Shown piece by piece: positions 46,199 through 56,511 of a DNA stretch of 64,000 bases. Made by a program: the position numbers and the translations under genes. The stretch covers positions 24,398-88,397 of the forward strand of contig NZ_JACJVN010000016.1 in the NCBI RefSeq assembly GCF_014212015.1, given 5' to 3'. Origin of the DNA: Cohnella lubricantis. Lineage in GTDB: Bacteria; Bacillota; Bacilli; Paenibacillales; Paenibacillaceae. The stretch's first letter is position 1. Each line of letters opens with the position of its first letter. The notes under the pieces are model-generated. The model was not told where the DNA came from, did not search any database, and was given only the letters and a program-made list of their open reading frames with translations.

Positions 46199-48109
46199 TC
46201 ATTCGGCCGCGATCCGTTCCGGCTCCAGCACTAGCGCGCTCAAGGCAGGAAGCGGAAGCTCCAAGCTGAACGGCCGTCCGTGAAGCGGCGTTCGCACCGC
46301 CTTGATTCGTCTCGGCATCCGGCACCCGGAGCCGCCATACCCCTCTGAATCGCTGTTGAAAATAATGCAGTGATTCGCGCTTGTCGGGACGCCGATCCGG
46401 AATACGGGATAATGGCGGCGCGAGAAGTTGCAGACGACGATCAGCACGCGCCTGCCGTCCCGCGACTTGCGGATGAAGCTAAGCACGGACTGCTCGGCGT
46501 TGTCCGCGTCAATCCACTCGAAGCCTTCAGGCGAATGGTCTTGCTCCCAGAGCGCCGGCTCGGCAGCATACAAGCCAAGGAGATCCTTCATATAACGGCG
46601 CAGCGCATCGTGGAGCGGATAACGCAGCAGCGGCCAATCGAGCCCGGCTGCATCCTTCCATTCGTCGAACTGGCCGAATTCGCCCCCCATGAACAGCAGC
46701 TTCTTGCCGGGATGCGCCATCCAATAGCCGTAGAATAAGCGGAGATTGGCGAACTTATCTTCATAGGCGCCGGGCATCTTATTCAGCAGCGACCGCTTGC
46801 CGTGGACAACCTCATCGTGCGACAAAGGCAGAACGTAATTTTCGGAGAAGGCGTACAGCATGGAGAAGGTAAGCAGGGAGTGTCTGGCGGAACGTTCGAT
46901 GGGGTCGGTCTCCATATAGCGGAGCGAGTCGTTCATCCAGCCCATGTTCCATTTGTAATTGAAGCCGAGGCCGCCGAGGTATGTCGGTGCGGTGACGCCG
47001 GGCCATGCGGATGAATCCTCGGCCATCATCAGGGTGTCGGGGTAGTGCAGGAAGACGGTCTCGTTCAGCTTGCGGAGCCATTCCAGCGCTTCGAGATGCT
47101 CGGTTCCTCCGTGGCGGTTGCAGGCGCGCAGGCCCGGCGGCTTGTCGAAGTGGAGATCGATCATGCTGGCGACGGCATCGACCCGGAGGCCGTCGATATG
47201 GAAAACGTCGAGCCAGAACATCGCATTCGAGATGAGGAAGCTCTGCACCTCGGGTTTGGCGAAGTCGAAGGCAAGTGTTCCCCACTGCGGCTTCTCTGCG
47301 ATTCGGCTGTCCGCCGGCTCATATAGAGGCGTTCCGTCGAAAAGGCGCAAACCGTGGTCGTCCTTGCAGAAATGGCCGGGCACCCAATCGAGAATAACGC
47401 CGATGCCCTTCCGGTGGCAGCGGTCCACGAGCGTCTGCAGCCCTTCCGGCGGCCCGTACCGGCTCGTAGCCGCGTAATAGCCGGTCGCCTGGTACCCCCA
47501 CGATCGGTCGAGCGGATGCTCGGCAAGCGGAAGCAATTCGATGTGAGTAAATCCCATCGATCCGACGTAGTCGACGAGCTCATCCGCCAGTTCGCGATAA
47601 GAACGGAACTGCTCGGGCGCGTCCATTCGCCACGAGCCGAGATGCGCTTCATAGACGAACATCGGCCGTTCGTAAGGGGGATCCTCGCGCTTGCGGGTTC
47701 GCCAAGCTTCATCCGCCCATTCGTACCGGCCGAGGTCGGAGACGATGGAGGCGGTGCTCGGACGAAGCTCCGAGCGGAAGGCGAACGGATCGGCTTTGAG
47801 ACGGGTCGAGCCGTCGCCGCCTACGATCTCATATTTGTAGGCGGCGCCTTCGGTAAGGCCCGGAATGAAGCCGGCCCAGACGCCGGTTGAGCCGATGCGC
47901 TCAAGCGGGTGCCGCTCGCCGCGCCACTCGTTGAAGCCGCCGGCGACGCCGACTTGCCGGGCATGAGGCGCCCATACGGCGAAGCGTACGCCGCGAACGC
48001 CTTCTTGCTCAAGTATATGAGCGCCGAACGTGCGATAGGCTTGGAACAATTGGCCGCGATGGAACAAATACAGGTCATCCGGGGAGAGGATCGAGGATTG
48101 AACGGTCAT
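46199..48109 (-). CDS. glgB: 1,4-alpha-glucan branching enzyme
   Basis: GH13 glycogen branching enzyme of 636 residues. A CBM48 domain (about 30-130, GVRFAVWAPHARQVGVAGGF) precedes the catalytic barrel with HIELLPLAEHPLDRSWGYQ, the nucleophile region HIDGLRVDAVASMI, the acid/base region LMMAEDSSAWPGVT and LPLSHDEVVHGKRSL. GGAGGTG precedes the ATG. First gene of glgB-glgC-glgD-glgA-GH15-AKR. Confidence 0.96.
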   Translation of the reverse strand: MTVQSSILSPDDLYLFHRGQLFQAYRTFGAHILEQEGVRGVRFAVWAPHARQVGVAGGFNEWRGERHPLERIGSTGVWAGFIPGLTEGAAYKYEIVGGDGSTRLKADPFAFRSELRPSTASIVSDLGRYEWADEAWRTRKREDPPYERPMFVYEAHLGSWRMDAPEQFRSYRELADELVDYVGSMGFTHIELLPLAEHPLDRSWGYQATGYYAATSRYGPPEGLQTLVDRCHRKGIGVILDWVPGHFCKDDHGLRLFDGTPLYEPADSRIAEKPQWGTLAFDFAKPEVQSFLISNAMFWLDVFHIDGLRVDAVASMIDLHFDKPPGLRACNRHGGTEHLEALEWLRKLNETVFLHYPDTLMMAEDSSAWPGVTAPTYLGGLGFNYKWNMGWMNDSLRYMETDPIERSARHSLLTFSMLYAFSENYVLPLSHDEVVHGKRSLLNKMPGAYEDKFANLRLFYGYWMAHPGKKLLFMGGEFGQFDEWKDAAGLDWPLLRYPLHDALRRYMKDLLGLYAAEPALWEQDHSPEGFEWIDADNAEQSVLSFIRKSRDGRRVLIVVCNFSRRHYPVFRIGVPTSANHCIIFNSDSEGYGGSGCRMPRRIKAVRTPLHGRPFSLELPLPALSALVLEPERIAAE

Positions 48110-48186
48110 GCCAGGGCACCTCCAATCGCAGCGAATTGAGCAGGATGCGGCATCGTGGTGTTTGCGTTAACCGCCTCATGATGATT

Positions 48187-48230
48187 TGTTAGTATTCCTA
48201 ACACATTTTGTAGGTATATCCCTTATTATA
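48187..48230 (-). promoter_or_regulatory. glg operon promoter region with palindromic operator
   Basis: A perfect TATAAT (48230-48225, minus strand) is followed, inside the predicted leader, by the palindrome TGTTAG-TATTC-CTAACA (48187-48203). The -35 is not clear. The repeat sits roughly 15-31 bases past the expected start of transcription, a usual place for a repressor. Regulator unknown. Confidence 0.5.
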
Positions 48231-48296
48231 GTGGAAATACCACCCTTTTTCATCTACATTTTCAAATTTATTTTCGCCGCATGCCGTTGCAATTCC

Positions 48297-48325
48297 AAAA
48301 AAAGGAGCCGTCACTCGGCCCCTTT
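48297..48325 (-). terminator. Terminator of the chemoreceptor gene
   Basis: AAAGGAGCCG and CGGCCCCTTT pair around a 5-base loop; on the minus strand seven U residues follow. It lies 42 bases past the stop. Confidence 0.85.
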
Positions 48326-48366
48326 AACAACATTCGACATATTATTTAACAACAATCTGCCTTGCG

Positions 48367-49638
48367 CTACTCTTTGAAGAAGGACACTTGTTCCCGCAAT
48401 TCCCAAGACTTCGTCCGGAGCGTCTCCGAGGAAGCGGCGATCTCCTGCATGACGGCGGTTTGCTCCTGCGAGGCAGAGCTGACCTCCTGCGCTCCCGTGC
48501 GGATCGACTCGGCAATTCGGGCAACCTGCGTCGCTTCCGAGAGCGTTCCGATCGCTTGCTCGGATTGCTCTGTCAACCGTCCTGCGATCGCTTCAACAAT
48601 CTCGCTGACGCGATAAGCTTCCTTGGCGACCGTCTCAAGGGACGCCATCGATTGCTCGCCGATGCTCGCCTCCCGCTGGGCGACTGCCGCCTGCTTCTCG
48701 ATGTGGCCTGCGACGCTCGCCACTTCGCGCTGGATCTGCCCGATCAACTCGCGTATATCCTTCACGGCGCTGCTGCTCTGGCCGGCGAGCTGCTTCACCG
48801 CTTGGGCGACCACGACGAACCCCCGCCCTTCCTCGCCTGCGCGAGCCGCTTCGATCGAAGCGTTAAGCGCCAGCAGGTTCGTCTGATCCGCGAAGTCGGC
48901 AACCACGCGGGAGATCGAACCGATCTGTTCGGCATACTCGCTAAGCCGCCGGACGACCTCCAGCGTATTCGTGTTCAGCCCGGCTAGCTGGCGCATACCT
49001 TCCACCAGCGATAGGAATACCTTCTCGCTCTCCTCGACCGACTCGTTCATCATGCGCGCGCGAATGCGGGCAGCTCCTGCCTGCTCGTCTGCCTCGTGCA
49101 CCGCGGCGGACAATTGTTCTACCGAAGAGCGCATCGCCATCGCGGACGCCGACTGGCGTTCCGTCCCAGTCGTGATCGCCTCCGCTTGATGCGCGATCTC
49201 TTCGATCTGTCTTGCCGCCTCGCCAATCGCTCCTTGAAGCTCCGCCGCATGAAGATCAGTCTGGTGCGAATTGCCGCGGATGCCGCCGATGATCGAGACG
49301 AACCGCTTCAGCATGGCATCGAATGCCCGGCTGAGCTTGGTCAGTTCATCATCCGAACGGCCAATCATCACTTCCACGTTCAGGCTCCCTTCCGCAGCTT
49401 GCTCAGCCGCCGCTGTCAAGGACAACAAGGGCCGAAGAAGCCATTTGGAGAATATATACCCGAACAGCCCGGTCCAGAACACGCCGACGAAGAGCGTCAG
49501 GATTACGAACAGCCAATTCGGCATGAAGTCGAACCATCCTTGCAGCACAAGCAAGAAAAACGCGCTCGTTCCATAAGTAATTGACGAGACCGCGGTAATG
49601 CCGATAACCATCTTCTTGACGATGCCAAACTTCACCAT
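48367..49638 (-). CDS. Methyl-accepting chemotaxis protein without extracellular sensor domain
   Basis: A 423-residue transducer. Two closely spaced membrane helices (about 9-33 and 40-62) leave almost no external domain. A HAMP region follows ([20 protein letters not shown]), then the signalling domain with the conserved hairpin [24 protein letters not shown]. With so little outside the cell it may sense membrane state or act through partners. GGAGGACA precedes the ATG. Monocistronic. Confidence 0.9.
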   Translation of the reverse strand: MVKFGIVKKMVIGITAVSSITYGTSAFFLLVLQGWFDFMPNWLFVILTLFVGVFWTGLFGYIFSKWLLRPLLSLTAAAEQAAEGSLNVEVMIGRSDDELTKLSRAFDAMLKRFVSIIGGIRGNSHQTDLHAAELQGAIGEAARQIEEIAHQAEAITTGTERQSASAMAMRSSVEQLSAAVHEADEQAGAARIRARMMNESVEESEKVFLSLVEGMRQLAGLNTNTLEVVRRLSEYAEQIGSISRVVADFADQTNLLALNASIEAARAGEEGRGFVVVAQAVKQLAGQSSSAVKDIRELIGQIQREVASVAGHIEKQAAVAQREASIGEQSMASLETVAKEAYRVSEIVEAIAGRLTEQSEQAIGTLSEATQVARIAESIRTGAQEVSSASQEQTAVMQEIAASSETLRTKSWELREQVSFFKE

Positions 49639-49745
49639 AACTTGTCCTCCCGCGATGCATTCTCGATGAGCGAAGCCTGTCTAATTCTTCAGCTATCATA
49701 GCATCGCGGAAGCTTCTTCCAGTGTGATCAATATCACACTCCAGC

Positions 49746-49771
49746 AAAAAAACCGCACGGCAAGCGTGCGG
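49746..49771 (-). terminator. Terminator of the DUF3892-oxidoreductase operon
   Basis: CCGCACG and CGTGCGG form a perfect stem with a 5-base loop; TTTTTTTGC follows on the minus strand. Confidence 0.85.
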
Positions 49772-49806
49772 CTGGTCGGTAAATTTGGCTGGTTAACCGA
49801 GCGGAG

Positions 49807-50715
49807 CTAACCTCCTGCGAAGCTCTCATGAATCAGATCGCCGTTCACGCCCATGGCGGCGCGGCTGCCTTCTGCGGCGGCGACGATCAGCTGGGCCGGG
49901 GCGATCACCGCCGCATCACCCGCAGCGAATACGCCTTCCACGCTCGTTCGTCCATAGTCGTCCGTCTCAATCCCGCCGCGTTCGTTCAGCTTGCAGCCGA
50001 GCGACTCGCCGAGCATCGAGCTCTGTACCCAATCGGTTGCGACGAACCCGCCGCTGCGCGGCACAGAATCCCCATCCTCGAAGACGACCCGCTCCAGCAT
50101 CCCGTCGCGATGCTCCAATGCCTGAACCGGCGCCTTGCGCCAGACGATTGCGTTCGCCTTCATCTCCCGCTGCCACCGCTCCCGCAGATGCACGCCGTTC
50201 GTGCACAGCAACAAATCCTTGCTCCATTGATGTGCCGTCTTAGCCAGATGATAGGCGCTGTCTTCCTTCTCCGCGATGACGACTAGCGGCCTGTCCCGCT
50301 GCTCCCAGCCGTCGCAATAGGGGCAGCTGAACAGGCTGCTGCCGTAGCATTCGCGAAGGCCGGGAATGGAAGGCAGATACTCGCGCAGGCCGGTGGCCAG
50401 AATGATTTTCCGCGAGCGGACGACTTCTCCTTCCGACGAATGAACCGCGAAAGCGTTCGGCTCCTTGCGGATCTCGGTCACCGCGTCACGATAGAATTGC
50501 ACGGACGCGTATTTGGCGATATCCTCATGCGCTGCTTGCCGGAGCTGCTCCGGGCTGGCGCCGTCCCTCGTCAGGAAGCCATGGGTCTCCCGCGTGACCG
50601 CGTTGCGCGGCTTGTTGTTGTCGAACAGCGCCGTCTTCCTCCGGGCTCTGCCGAGCACGAGCGCCGCGCTCAATCCGGCCGGTCCGCCGCCGATGATCGC
50701 GCAGTCGAACAGCAT
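49807..50715 (-). CDS. Thioredoxin reductase-like FAD-dependent oxidoreductase
   Basis: A two-domain NAD(P)H/FAD enzyme of 302 residues. FDCAIIGGGPAGLSAALVLG binds FAD, the redox motif SCPYCDGWEQ is in the place of the CATCDG of thioredoxin reductase, and GVFAAGDAAVIAPAQL is the C-terminal FAD motif. The canonical GxGxxA NADPH site is degenerate (VIAEKEDSAYHLAK), and the CPYC disulfide is glutaredoxin-like, so its partner may not be thioredoxin. It starts 6 bases after the DUF3892 gene without its own strong Shine-Dalgarno site, implying coupling. Confidence 0.85.
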   Translation of the reverse strand: MLFDCAIIGGGPAGLSAALVLGRARRKTALFDNNKPRNAVTRETHGFLTRDGASPEQLRQAAHEDIAKYASVQFYRDAVTEIRKEPNAFAVHSSEGEVVRSRKIILATGLREYLPSIPGLRECYGSSLFSCPYCDGWEQRDRPLVVIAEKEDSAYHLAKTAHQWSKDLLLCTNGVHLRERWQREMKANAIVWRKAPVQALEHRDGMLERVVFEDGDSVPRSGGFVATDWVQSSMLGESLGCKLNERGGIETDDYGRTSVEGVFAAGDAAVIAPAQLIVAAAEGSRAAMGVNGDLIHESFAGG

Positions 50716-50721
50716 GGCTGT

Positions 50722-50964
50722 CTAGAATGCCGGAAGGTTATCCAGGTTGTTCTCCGGACGGCCATCCGCATTCGACCGCAGATGCTCATCGCCGTCGCGT
50801 CCGCGGAAGACGTTGACGTTCGCGATCTGCCCTTCTTTGGCCATCGCTTGCGCTTGCTTGTAATCGACCACTTGGCCGGACGACAGCTGAAGTTCGACGA
50901 TGTCTCCGTCTCCGTTCTTGCGAACCGCCGTGACTTCCGGCGGATTGGACCCGTTATTGTTCAT
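50722..50964 (-). CDS. DUF3892 family small protein
   Basis: An 80-residue soluble protein with ITAVRKNGDGDIVEL-like sequence (VTAVRKNGDGDIVELQLSSG), YKQAQAMAKEGQIANVNVFR and RSNADGRPENNLDNLP, the pattern of DUF3892. The ATG chosen has AAGGAGG 9 bases upstream; another ATG three codons earlier overlaps it. Function unknown. It is co-transcribed with the oxidoreductase. Confidence 0.75.
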   Translation of the reverse strand: MNNNGSNPPEVTAVRKNGDGDIVELQLSSGQVVDYKQAQAMAKEGQIANVNVFRGRDGDEHLRSNADGRPENNLDNLPAF

Positions 50965-51047
50965 CTTGTTCATCCTCCTTCCATTTGGCGTATCTTGCCC
51001 ATGGAAGGGATAATTATGCATGAAGGCGGATGTCGCCTGCTCTGCTG

Positions 51048-53528
51048 CTAGGAATTTATGAGCTCGTAACGTCTGCCCGCTTCCGTTCGGAACCGAACAG
51101 TGCCGTCGGCGGCCTTCTCGATTGGCACTCGGCAGGCCTCGTCGAGGCGATCCAATGCATCATTCTCCACGCAGATGACGGCAAAGCCCTCGGCGCCGCG
51201 CAACGAGCAGACGGAGCCGTTCAGCGACAGCAATTCTGCGCTGGCCAAGCGGCCCTCGCGCCATTGCAGGCTGACCTCGAAGCCTCCGCGGGCGCGAAGT
51301 CCTGTGACAGAGCCGCTTGGCCATGCGGACGGCAACGCAGGGAGCAAGGTCAGGCGGCCGTCATGCGATTGGAGCAGCATCTCGGCGATGCCGGCTGTAG
51401 CCGCGAAGTTGCCGTCGATCTGGAACGGCGGATGCGCGTCGAACAGATTCGGATAGACGCCTCCGCCATGCGGCGAACCGCCCTCCTCCCCGACGAGCGT
51501 CAACAAGTTGGAGATCAGTCGGCGAGCCCGGTCGCCGTCGCGGAATCGGGCCCAGAGCGAGATTTTCCACCCTAGACTCCAGCCTGTCCCCCCATCTCCG
51601 CGCCGTTCAAGCGACCGCTTCGCTGCGGCGAACAGCTCGGGCGTCCGGTCCTTGGTCAGCTGGCGCCCGGGATAGATGCCGAACAGGTGCGACACATGGC
51701 GATGATGAATGTCCTCGTCCTCGAAGTCGCGGTACCATTCCTGCAGCTGTCCATGCTTGCCGATCTGCATCGGGTGAAGCCGATCGCGGGCCGCACGCAG
51801 CTCGGCGGCGAACGCTTCGTCTGCGCCGAGCTCTGCCGCAGCTTCGATGCAGTTCGTGAACAAATCCCAGATGAGGGACAGATCCATCGTCGACGCGACG
51901 CTTACCGCGACGAGTTCGCCGTTCTCCGGGCTTCTGAATTTGTGCTCCGGGGAGGTTGACGGCGAAGTGACGAGGCAGCCGTCGGCATCCTCCTGCAGCC
52001 AATCGAGACAGAATAAGGCCGCGCCTCTCATCAGCGGATATGCTTGCTCGCGCAGCCACTGGCGGTCTCCGCCGAACGCATAATGCTCCCACAGATGCTG
52101 GCATAGCCAAGCGGCGGACATCGGCCAGAGCGCCCATACCGGATCGCCGCCGACCGGCACCGTGTGGCACCAGATGTCGGCGTTGTGATGCGACGTCCAG
52201 CCGCGCGCGCCGTAATGGACCTCGGCCGTTCGCGCGCCGTTGGCCGCCAACCTGCCGATCAGGGATAGCAAGGGCTCATGGCATTCGCTTAAATTGCATG
52301 TCTCCGCCGGCCAGTAGTTCATCTCCGCATTAATGTTCAGCGTCCAGTTGCTGCTCCAAGGCGGCCGCGTCTCCGCATTCCAAATGCCTTGCAGATTGGC
52401 GGGCTGGGTGCCTGGACGCGAGCTTGCGATCATCAGGTAGCGGCCATACTGGAACAGCAGCTCGACCAGACCGGGATCGTTCGCGCCACGCTCGGCGATT
52501 CGGCGGTCCGTCGACAGCGCATCCGGCTCGCGCAAGACTGCCTCAGAACCGCCTCGTTCCGCCGCTTCGGCCTTCCCGCCTATATCCAGAACGACCCGGT
52601 CGAACAGCGAACGGTAGTCGGCAATATGCGCGGCTCGCAGCTCTTCATAGGATCGCGTTAGAACCGCCTCCAACCGCTCCGCGGCCAGCGCATCCGCATC
52701 GGCGTCCGGAGCGCGGTCGTATCCGCGAAAGCTCGTGGCGGCGCTGAAGAGAAGCGTCGCCGAGGTCGCGCCGGTCACATAGAGACCGCCGGCATCGACT
52801 TCCGTCCTGCCGTCCTGGCAGACCGCGGCCAGCCGTCCGGCGAACCGGATGCCGCCGCCCTTGCTGCTGCCTGAGCTGCCGGCAGTCACTCCGCCCGTGC
52901 CGCCGACCGAGTTAACGCCGCCGCCTTCGCGCGCCAACCGATCGTCCGGATCGTCATTCGGATCCAGATACTCCGGAACCGCTCCTTGAATCCATAAGCG
53001 GCCATTCGCTGCCGATGTGCGGTACTTCAGCGGGCTGTCGAGCCGCGCCGCGAAGCTGAGCGCTCCCGGCGCGCTAGCCGTCAGCCGCACGACGATCACT
53101 TGATCGGGATGCGATGCGAACGACTCCCGAACGTAACGGACGCCGCCGACCGCATATTCGACGCGCGACACCGCTTCCTGAAGATCAAGCTCCCGGCGAT
53201 AACCGCGCACGCCGGAATCGCCGTGCTCGAACGCAAGCGTCAAATGGCCGAATGGCATGTATGCTTGCGTATTAGAGCTTAACATCTCCCGGCTGAGCTT
53301 ATCGGCTTCGACATAGCGCCCCTCTGCCAGCAGCCTCCGCACCTCAGGCAGCACTTCGCGGGCGCGCGGATTGTTGCAATCCTTCGGTCCGCCCGACCAA
53401 AGGGTATCTTCATTCAACTGAAGACGCTCGGTCGCGACGCCGCCATAGATCATCGCTCCCATCCGTCCGTTGCCGATTGGGAGCGCCTCGGTCCACTGAT
53501 TGGCGGGTTTGAAATATTCCAGCTTCAC
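51048..53528 (-). CDS. GH95 alpha-L-fucosidase-like glycoside hydrolase
   Basis: An 826-residue GH95 enzyme: N-terminal beta domain (from [20 protein letters not shown]), helical linker and (alpha/alpha)6 barrel with [44 protein letters not shown] and [15 protein letters not shown]95 members cleave 1,2-alpha-L-fucosides or alpha-L-galactosides. There is no signal peptide, so the substrate is probably imported. A Gly/Ser-rich insertion (about residues 203-228) looks like a flexible loop. It begins 7 bases after the GH42 gene and shares its transcript. Confidence 0.9.
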   Translation of the reverse strand: MKLEYFKPANQWTEALPIGNGRMGAMIYGGVATERLQLNEDTLWSGGPKDCNNPRAREVLPEVRRLLAEGRYVEADKLSREMLSSNTQAYMPFGHLTLAFEHGDSGVRGYRRELDLQEAVSRVEYAVGGVRYVRESFASHPDQVIVVRLTASAPGALSFAARLDSPLKYRTSAANGRLWIQGAVPEYLDPNDDPDDRLAREGGGVNSVGGTGGVTAGSSGSSKGGGIRFAGRLAAVCQDGRTEVDAGGLYVTGATSATLLFSAATSFRGYDRAPDADADALAAERLEAVLTRSYEELRAAHIADYRSLFDRVVLDIGGKAEAAERGGSEAVLREPDALSTDRRIAERGANDPGLVELLFQYGRYLMIASSRPGTQPANLQGIWNAETRPPWSSNWTLNINAEMNYWPAETCNLSECHEPLLSLIGRLAANGARTAEVHYGARGWTSHHNADIWCHTVPVGGDPVWALWPMSAAWLCQHLWEHYAFGGDRQWLREQAYPLMRGAALFCLDWLQEDADGCLVTSPSTSPEHKFRSPENGELVAVSVASTMDLSLIWDLFTNCIEAAAELGADEAFAAELRAARDRLHPMQIGKHGQLQEWYRDFEDEDIHHRHVSHLFGIYPGRQLTKDRTPELFAAAKRSLERRGDGGTGWSLGWKISLWARFRDGDRARRLISNLLTLVGEEGGSPHGGGVYPNLFDAHPPFQIDGNFAATAGIAEMLLQSHDGRLTLLPALPSAWPSGSVTGLRARGGFEVSLQWREGRLASAELLSLNGSVCSLRGAEGFAVICVENDALDRLDEACRVPIEKAADGTVRFRTEAGRRYELINS

Positions 53529-53535
53529 CCGCGCT

Positions 53536-55566
53536 TCACCTCTTCCGCTCGATGATGCTCACGCCCTTCGCCGCAAGCTTGACGCTGCCGGACACGGCTT
53601 CGTCGGTCAGCAGATCGACACCGCCGGCTTCGCTCAATTCGACGACCGCTTCTTCAGCATTATGATTAAGCAGGAATAGGAACGACTTCCCATCCTTAAC
53701 GCGCTCCGCCGCCTCGACGCCTGCCGGCAGCTTCGCCAGCGGCGCAATGCCTTTGCCCGCTGCCAGGTTCGCCATGAAGTCTTCCATAAACCGCTGATCG
53801 GGGCTCGTCGCCACATACCAAGCTTGGCCTTTGCCATAACGGTTCACGGTCAGCGCGGGCATGCCCTTGTAGAAGTCGGAGCCGTATGTCGCCAGCACTT
53901 CGGCGCCTTCAGCATGAATCAGATCGCACAGCAGGCCGCACTCGTATTCGCCGTTCAAAGCGCCGATTGGCGACTTCATGACGACTTGATTGCGGGCGTC
54001 CGGGAACAAGGCGTCAATCTCCTCCGCCCAGATGCCGAGCACCTTGCGAAGCTCGCCAGGGTACCCGCCCAACGTCACGATATCGTTCTCGTTCACGATG
54101 CCGCTGAAGAACGTCGTCACGAACGTGCCGCCGGCTTCGACGAACGACTCAACTTTCAGCGCATAGTCCGATTTGACCATATAGAGAACCGGCGCGATGA
54201 CGATGTCATAGCCGCTCAAGTCGGCCTCGACGCCGATCATGTCCGTCTGAATGCCGAGCTTGAACAACGCGTCGTAATATTTGTGAACCTCATGCACGTA
54301 ATTGAGCGCAACGGTCGGTCCGCTGGTCAGATCAAGCGCCCATCGGTTCTCCCAATCGTAGACGATCGCAACCTTCGCCGCCGAGCGCGAATCGAGCAGC
54401 CGGTCGCCCAGCTTCTGCAGCTCAGCCCCAAGCTCCGCCGCCTCGCGGAATACGCGCGTATGCTCGTGGCCGACATGCTCGATAACAGCGCCATGATACT
54501 TCTCGCACGCGCCGACCGAACGACGCAATTGGAAAAACATGACCGTATCCGCGCCGCGGGCCACCGCTTGATAACTCCACAGCCGCATAACGCCCGGCCG
54601 CTTCAGCGAATTATACGCCTGCCAGTTCTGCTGGCTTGGCGTCTGCTCCATCAGCATGAACGGCTGTCCTTGCTTCAGCCCGCGCATCAGATCGTGGGTC
54701 ATCGCCGTATAGCTGAACGGCGTATCAAGGGACGGGTAGTTGTCCCACGAGACGACGTCCAGATGCTTCGCCCACTCGAAGTAGTCGAGCTCCGGGTAGA
54801 AGCCCATCAGGTTCGTCGTCACCGGAACGTTCGGCGTGTGCTTCTTGATCTCTTCATACTCGATCTTGTAGCACTCCAGCAGGCTGGCGGACATGAACCG
54901 GCGATAGTCCAGCGAGATGCCTTGGAAGTTCGTCCGGTTGCCGTTCCACTCTTCGCTGATCGCATTCGGAGGAACGATCTCGTCCCAATCATAGAACGTA
55001 TGCCCCCAGAACCGCGTATTCCACGCTTTATTCACTTCTTCCAGCGTACCGTAGCGCTGGCGCAGCCAGTCCCGGAACGCCGACGCGCAATTGTCGCAGT
55101 AGCAGTAGCCGCCGTATTCGTTCGAGACGTGCCAGATGAGCAGCGCGGGATGATCCTTGTACCGCTCTGCCAATTTGCCCGCGATAAGCCGAGAGAAATG
55201 CCGGAACACCGGGCTGTTCGGGCACGAATTGTGCCGTCCGCCGAACTTGCGCTTGCGGCCGTTAAAGTCGACGCGCGTCACTTCCGGGTACTTCTTCGCC
55301 ATCCATGCCGGATGCGCGCCCGTGCTCGTCGCCAAGCAGACGCCGACGCCGTTGCGTTGCAGCCTGTCCATCGTCTCGTCCAGCCAGTCGAAGTCGTATT
55401 CGTCTTCGCTTCGCTGCGTAAGCGCCCAAGAGAACACATTGATCGTCGCCACGTCGATGCCCGCCAGCTTAAACATACGATCGTCCTCGGCCCATGTATC
55501 CGCTTCCCATTGCTCGGGATTGTAGTCCCCGCCATACCAAATCTTCGGCAATTTGTCGTTGATCAA
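53536..55566 (-). CDS. GH42 beta-galactosidase
   Basis: A cytosolic beta-galactosidase of 676 residues. [12 protein letters not shown] opens the barrel; the acid/base is E150 in [11 protein letters not shown] and the nucleophile E307 in FMLMEQTPS. The GH42 structural zinc cysteines C115, C155, C157 and C160 are present. The frame is open 25 codons further up, but the TTG at 55566 has AGAGGTG 6 bases upstream and gives the normal N terminus. It is first in a GH42-GH95 operon divergent from an AraC regulator, pointing to use of a fucosylated galactoside. Confidence 0.93.
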   Translation of the reverse strand: MINDKLPKIWYGGDYNPEQWEADTWAEDDRMFKLAGIDVATINVFSWALTQRSEDEYDFDWLDETMDRLQRNGVGVCLATSTGAHPAWMAKKYPEVTRVDFNGRKRKFGGRHNSCPNSPVFRHFSRLIAGKLAERYKDHPALLIWHVSNEYGGYCYCDNCASAFRDWLRQRYGTLEEVNKAWNTRFWGHTFYDWDEIVPPNAISEEWNGNRTNFQGISLDYRRFMSASLLECYKIEYEEIKKHTPNVPVTTNLMGFYPELDYFEWAKHLDVVSWDNYPSLDTPFSYTAMTHDLMRGLKQGQPFMLMEQTPSQQNWQAYNSLKRPGVMRLWSYQAVARGADTVMFFQLRRSVGACEKYHGAVIEHVGHEHTRVFREAAELGAELQKLGDRLLDSRSAAKVAIVYDWENRWALDLTSGPTVALNYVHEVHKYYDALFKLGIQTDMIGVEADLSGYDIVIAPVLYMVKSDYALKVESFVEAGGTFVTTFFSGIVNENDIVTLGGYPGELRKVLGIWAEEIDALFPDARNQVVMKSPIGALNGEYECGLLCDLIHAEGAEVLATYGSDFYKGMPALTVNRYGKGQAWYVATSPDQRFMEDFMANLAAGKGIAPLAKLPAGVEAAERVKDGKSFLFLLNHNAEEAVVELSEAGGVDLLTDEAVSGSVKLAAKGVSIIERKR

Positions 55567-55585
55567 GAAGGACACCTCTTTTAAG

Positions 55586-55664
55586 GAATATAAGGATATC
55601 CTTATTTTAAGACATCGCTCGATACGGTAAAATATAAACATTGGGCATATGAATATAAGAATAT
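55586..55664. promoter_or_regulatory. Operator region between GH42 and AraC genes: direct repeats and palindrome
   Basis: GAATATAAGGATAT (55586-55599) recurs as GAATATAAGAATAT (55651-55664), 13 of 14 identical, in the same orientation. The left copy overlaps a perfect 16-bp palindrome ATAAGGATATCCTTAT (55590-55605). One copy lies 20 bases from the GH42 start and the other 20 bases from the AraC start. These are likely binding sites of the AraC regulator. Confidence 0.65.
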
Positions 55665-55683
55665 GACAAAGGAAGTGAAGCCA

Positions 55684-56511
55684 ATGCGCAGGTTCGTGCT
55701 GCCACTCCCTCTCGGCAAGACGCTTCCCTTATTCGTGGAGACGGTTGGGACGACGATCGAAGCGAATCGAATCGTCCGAACGGAAGGCTATCCTCATTAT
55801 CATTGGCTTCAGACGGTAGACGGCGAAGGCCGATTCACGGTTGGCGATCACGCATTCCCGCTCCCGGCCGGATCCGGCGTGCTCGTTCCGCCCGGCGTTC
55901 CCCACATCTATGAATCGGCTGGCGGCCGCTGGGATACCGCCTATTTGACGTTCGGCGGGCCTGCCGTCCCGAGCATCCTGCAGTCGCTTGGTCTGACCGA
56001 GCCCGCGCCGATCCATTGGGAGCCGGATGATTCTTCGCCTATGAACGGGATGATCGATGAGATGATGGACCGATTGGAGAGCGATCTCGATCTGTTCGGG
56101 CTGAACGCTTCGGCGGACGCCTATCGCTTCCTGCTGACGCTGCGGCAGCATTGGCGTTCGGGCAATCGTGCCGCGATCATCCGCGGCTCCGAGAGGCTTC
56201 GGCCCCTTCTCGATTGGATGGAGGAACATTATTCGGATGCGGAGGTAGGACTCGAGGAGATGCAGCGGGTGCTCGATATGCCGATCAGCACGATGAACGT
56301 ACTGTTCCGCCATACGTTCGGCGTGTCGCCGTACGCCTACCTCATTCATCTGCGCCTCCGCAAGGCGAAGGAGCTTCTGATCGGATCGCCAAGCCTTACC
56401 GTCAAGATGATCGCCGAACGCGTCGGATTTCGCGATGCGAGCCACTTCGTCGCAACGTTCCGCCGCAAGACGGGCTTGCCGCCAGAGCAATTCCGCAAGC
56501 TGTATGAGTGA
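55684..56511 (+). CDS. AraC family transcriptional regulator
   Basis: A 275-residue regulator with an N-terminal cupin sugar-sensing domain (YPHYHWLQTVDGEGRFTVG, LVPPGVPHIYES) and a C-terminal double helix-turn-helix (FGVSPYAYLIHLRLRKAKEL and IAERVGFRDASHFVATFRRK). AAAGGAAG lies upstream of the ATG beginning MRRFVLPLPL; an ATG seven codons earlier contains that site. Divergent from GH42-GH95, so it probably activates them in response to a galactoside or fucoside. Confidence 0.92.
   Translation: MRRFVLPLPLGKTLPLFVETVGTTIEANRIVRTEGYPHYHWLQTVDGEGRFTVGDHAFPLPAGSGVLVPPGVPHIYESAGGRWDTAYLTFGGPAVPSILQSLGLTEPAPIHWEPDDSSPMNGMIDEMMDRLESDLDLFGLNASADAYRFLLTLRQHWRSGNRAAIIRGSERLRPLLDWMEEHYSDAEVGLEEMQRVLDMPISTMNVLFRHTFGVSPYAYLIHLRLRKAKELLIGSPSLTVKMIAERVGFRDASHFVATFRRKTGLPPEQFRKLYE

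Noticed and set aside
53824..55584. 586-codon plus-strand open frame opposite the GH42 gene
   Set aside because: GC-rich antisense shadow of a gene with intact catalytic motifs on the other strand.
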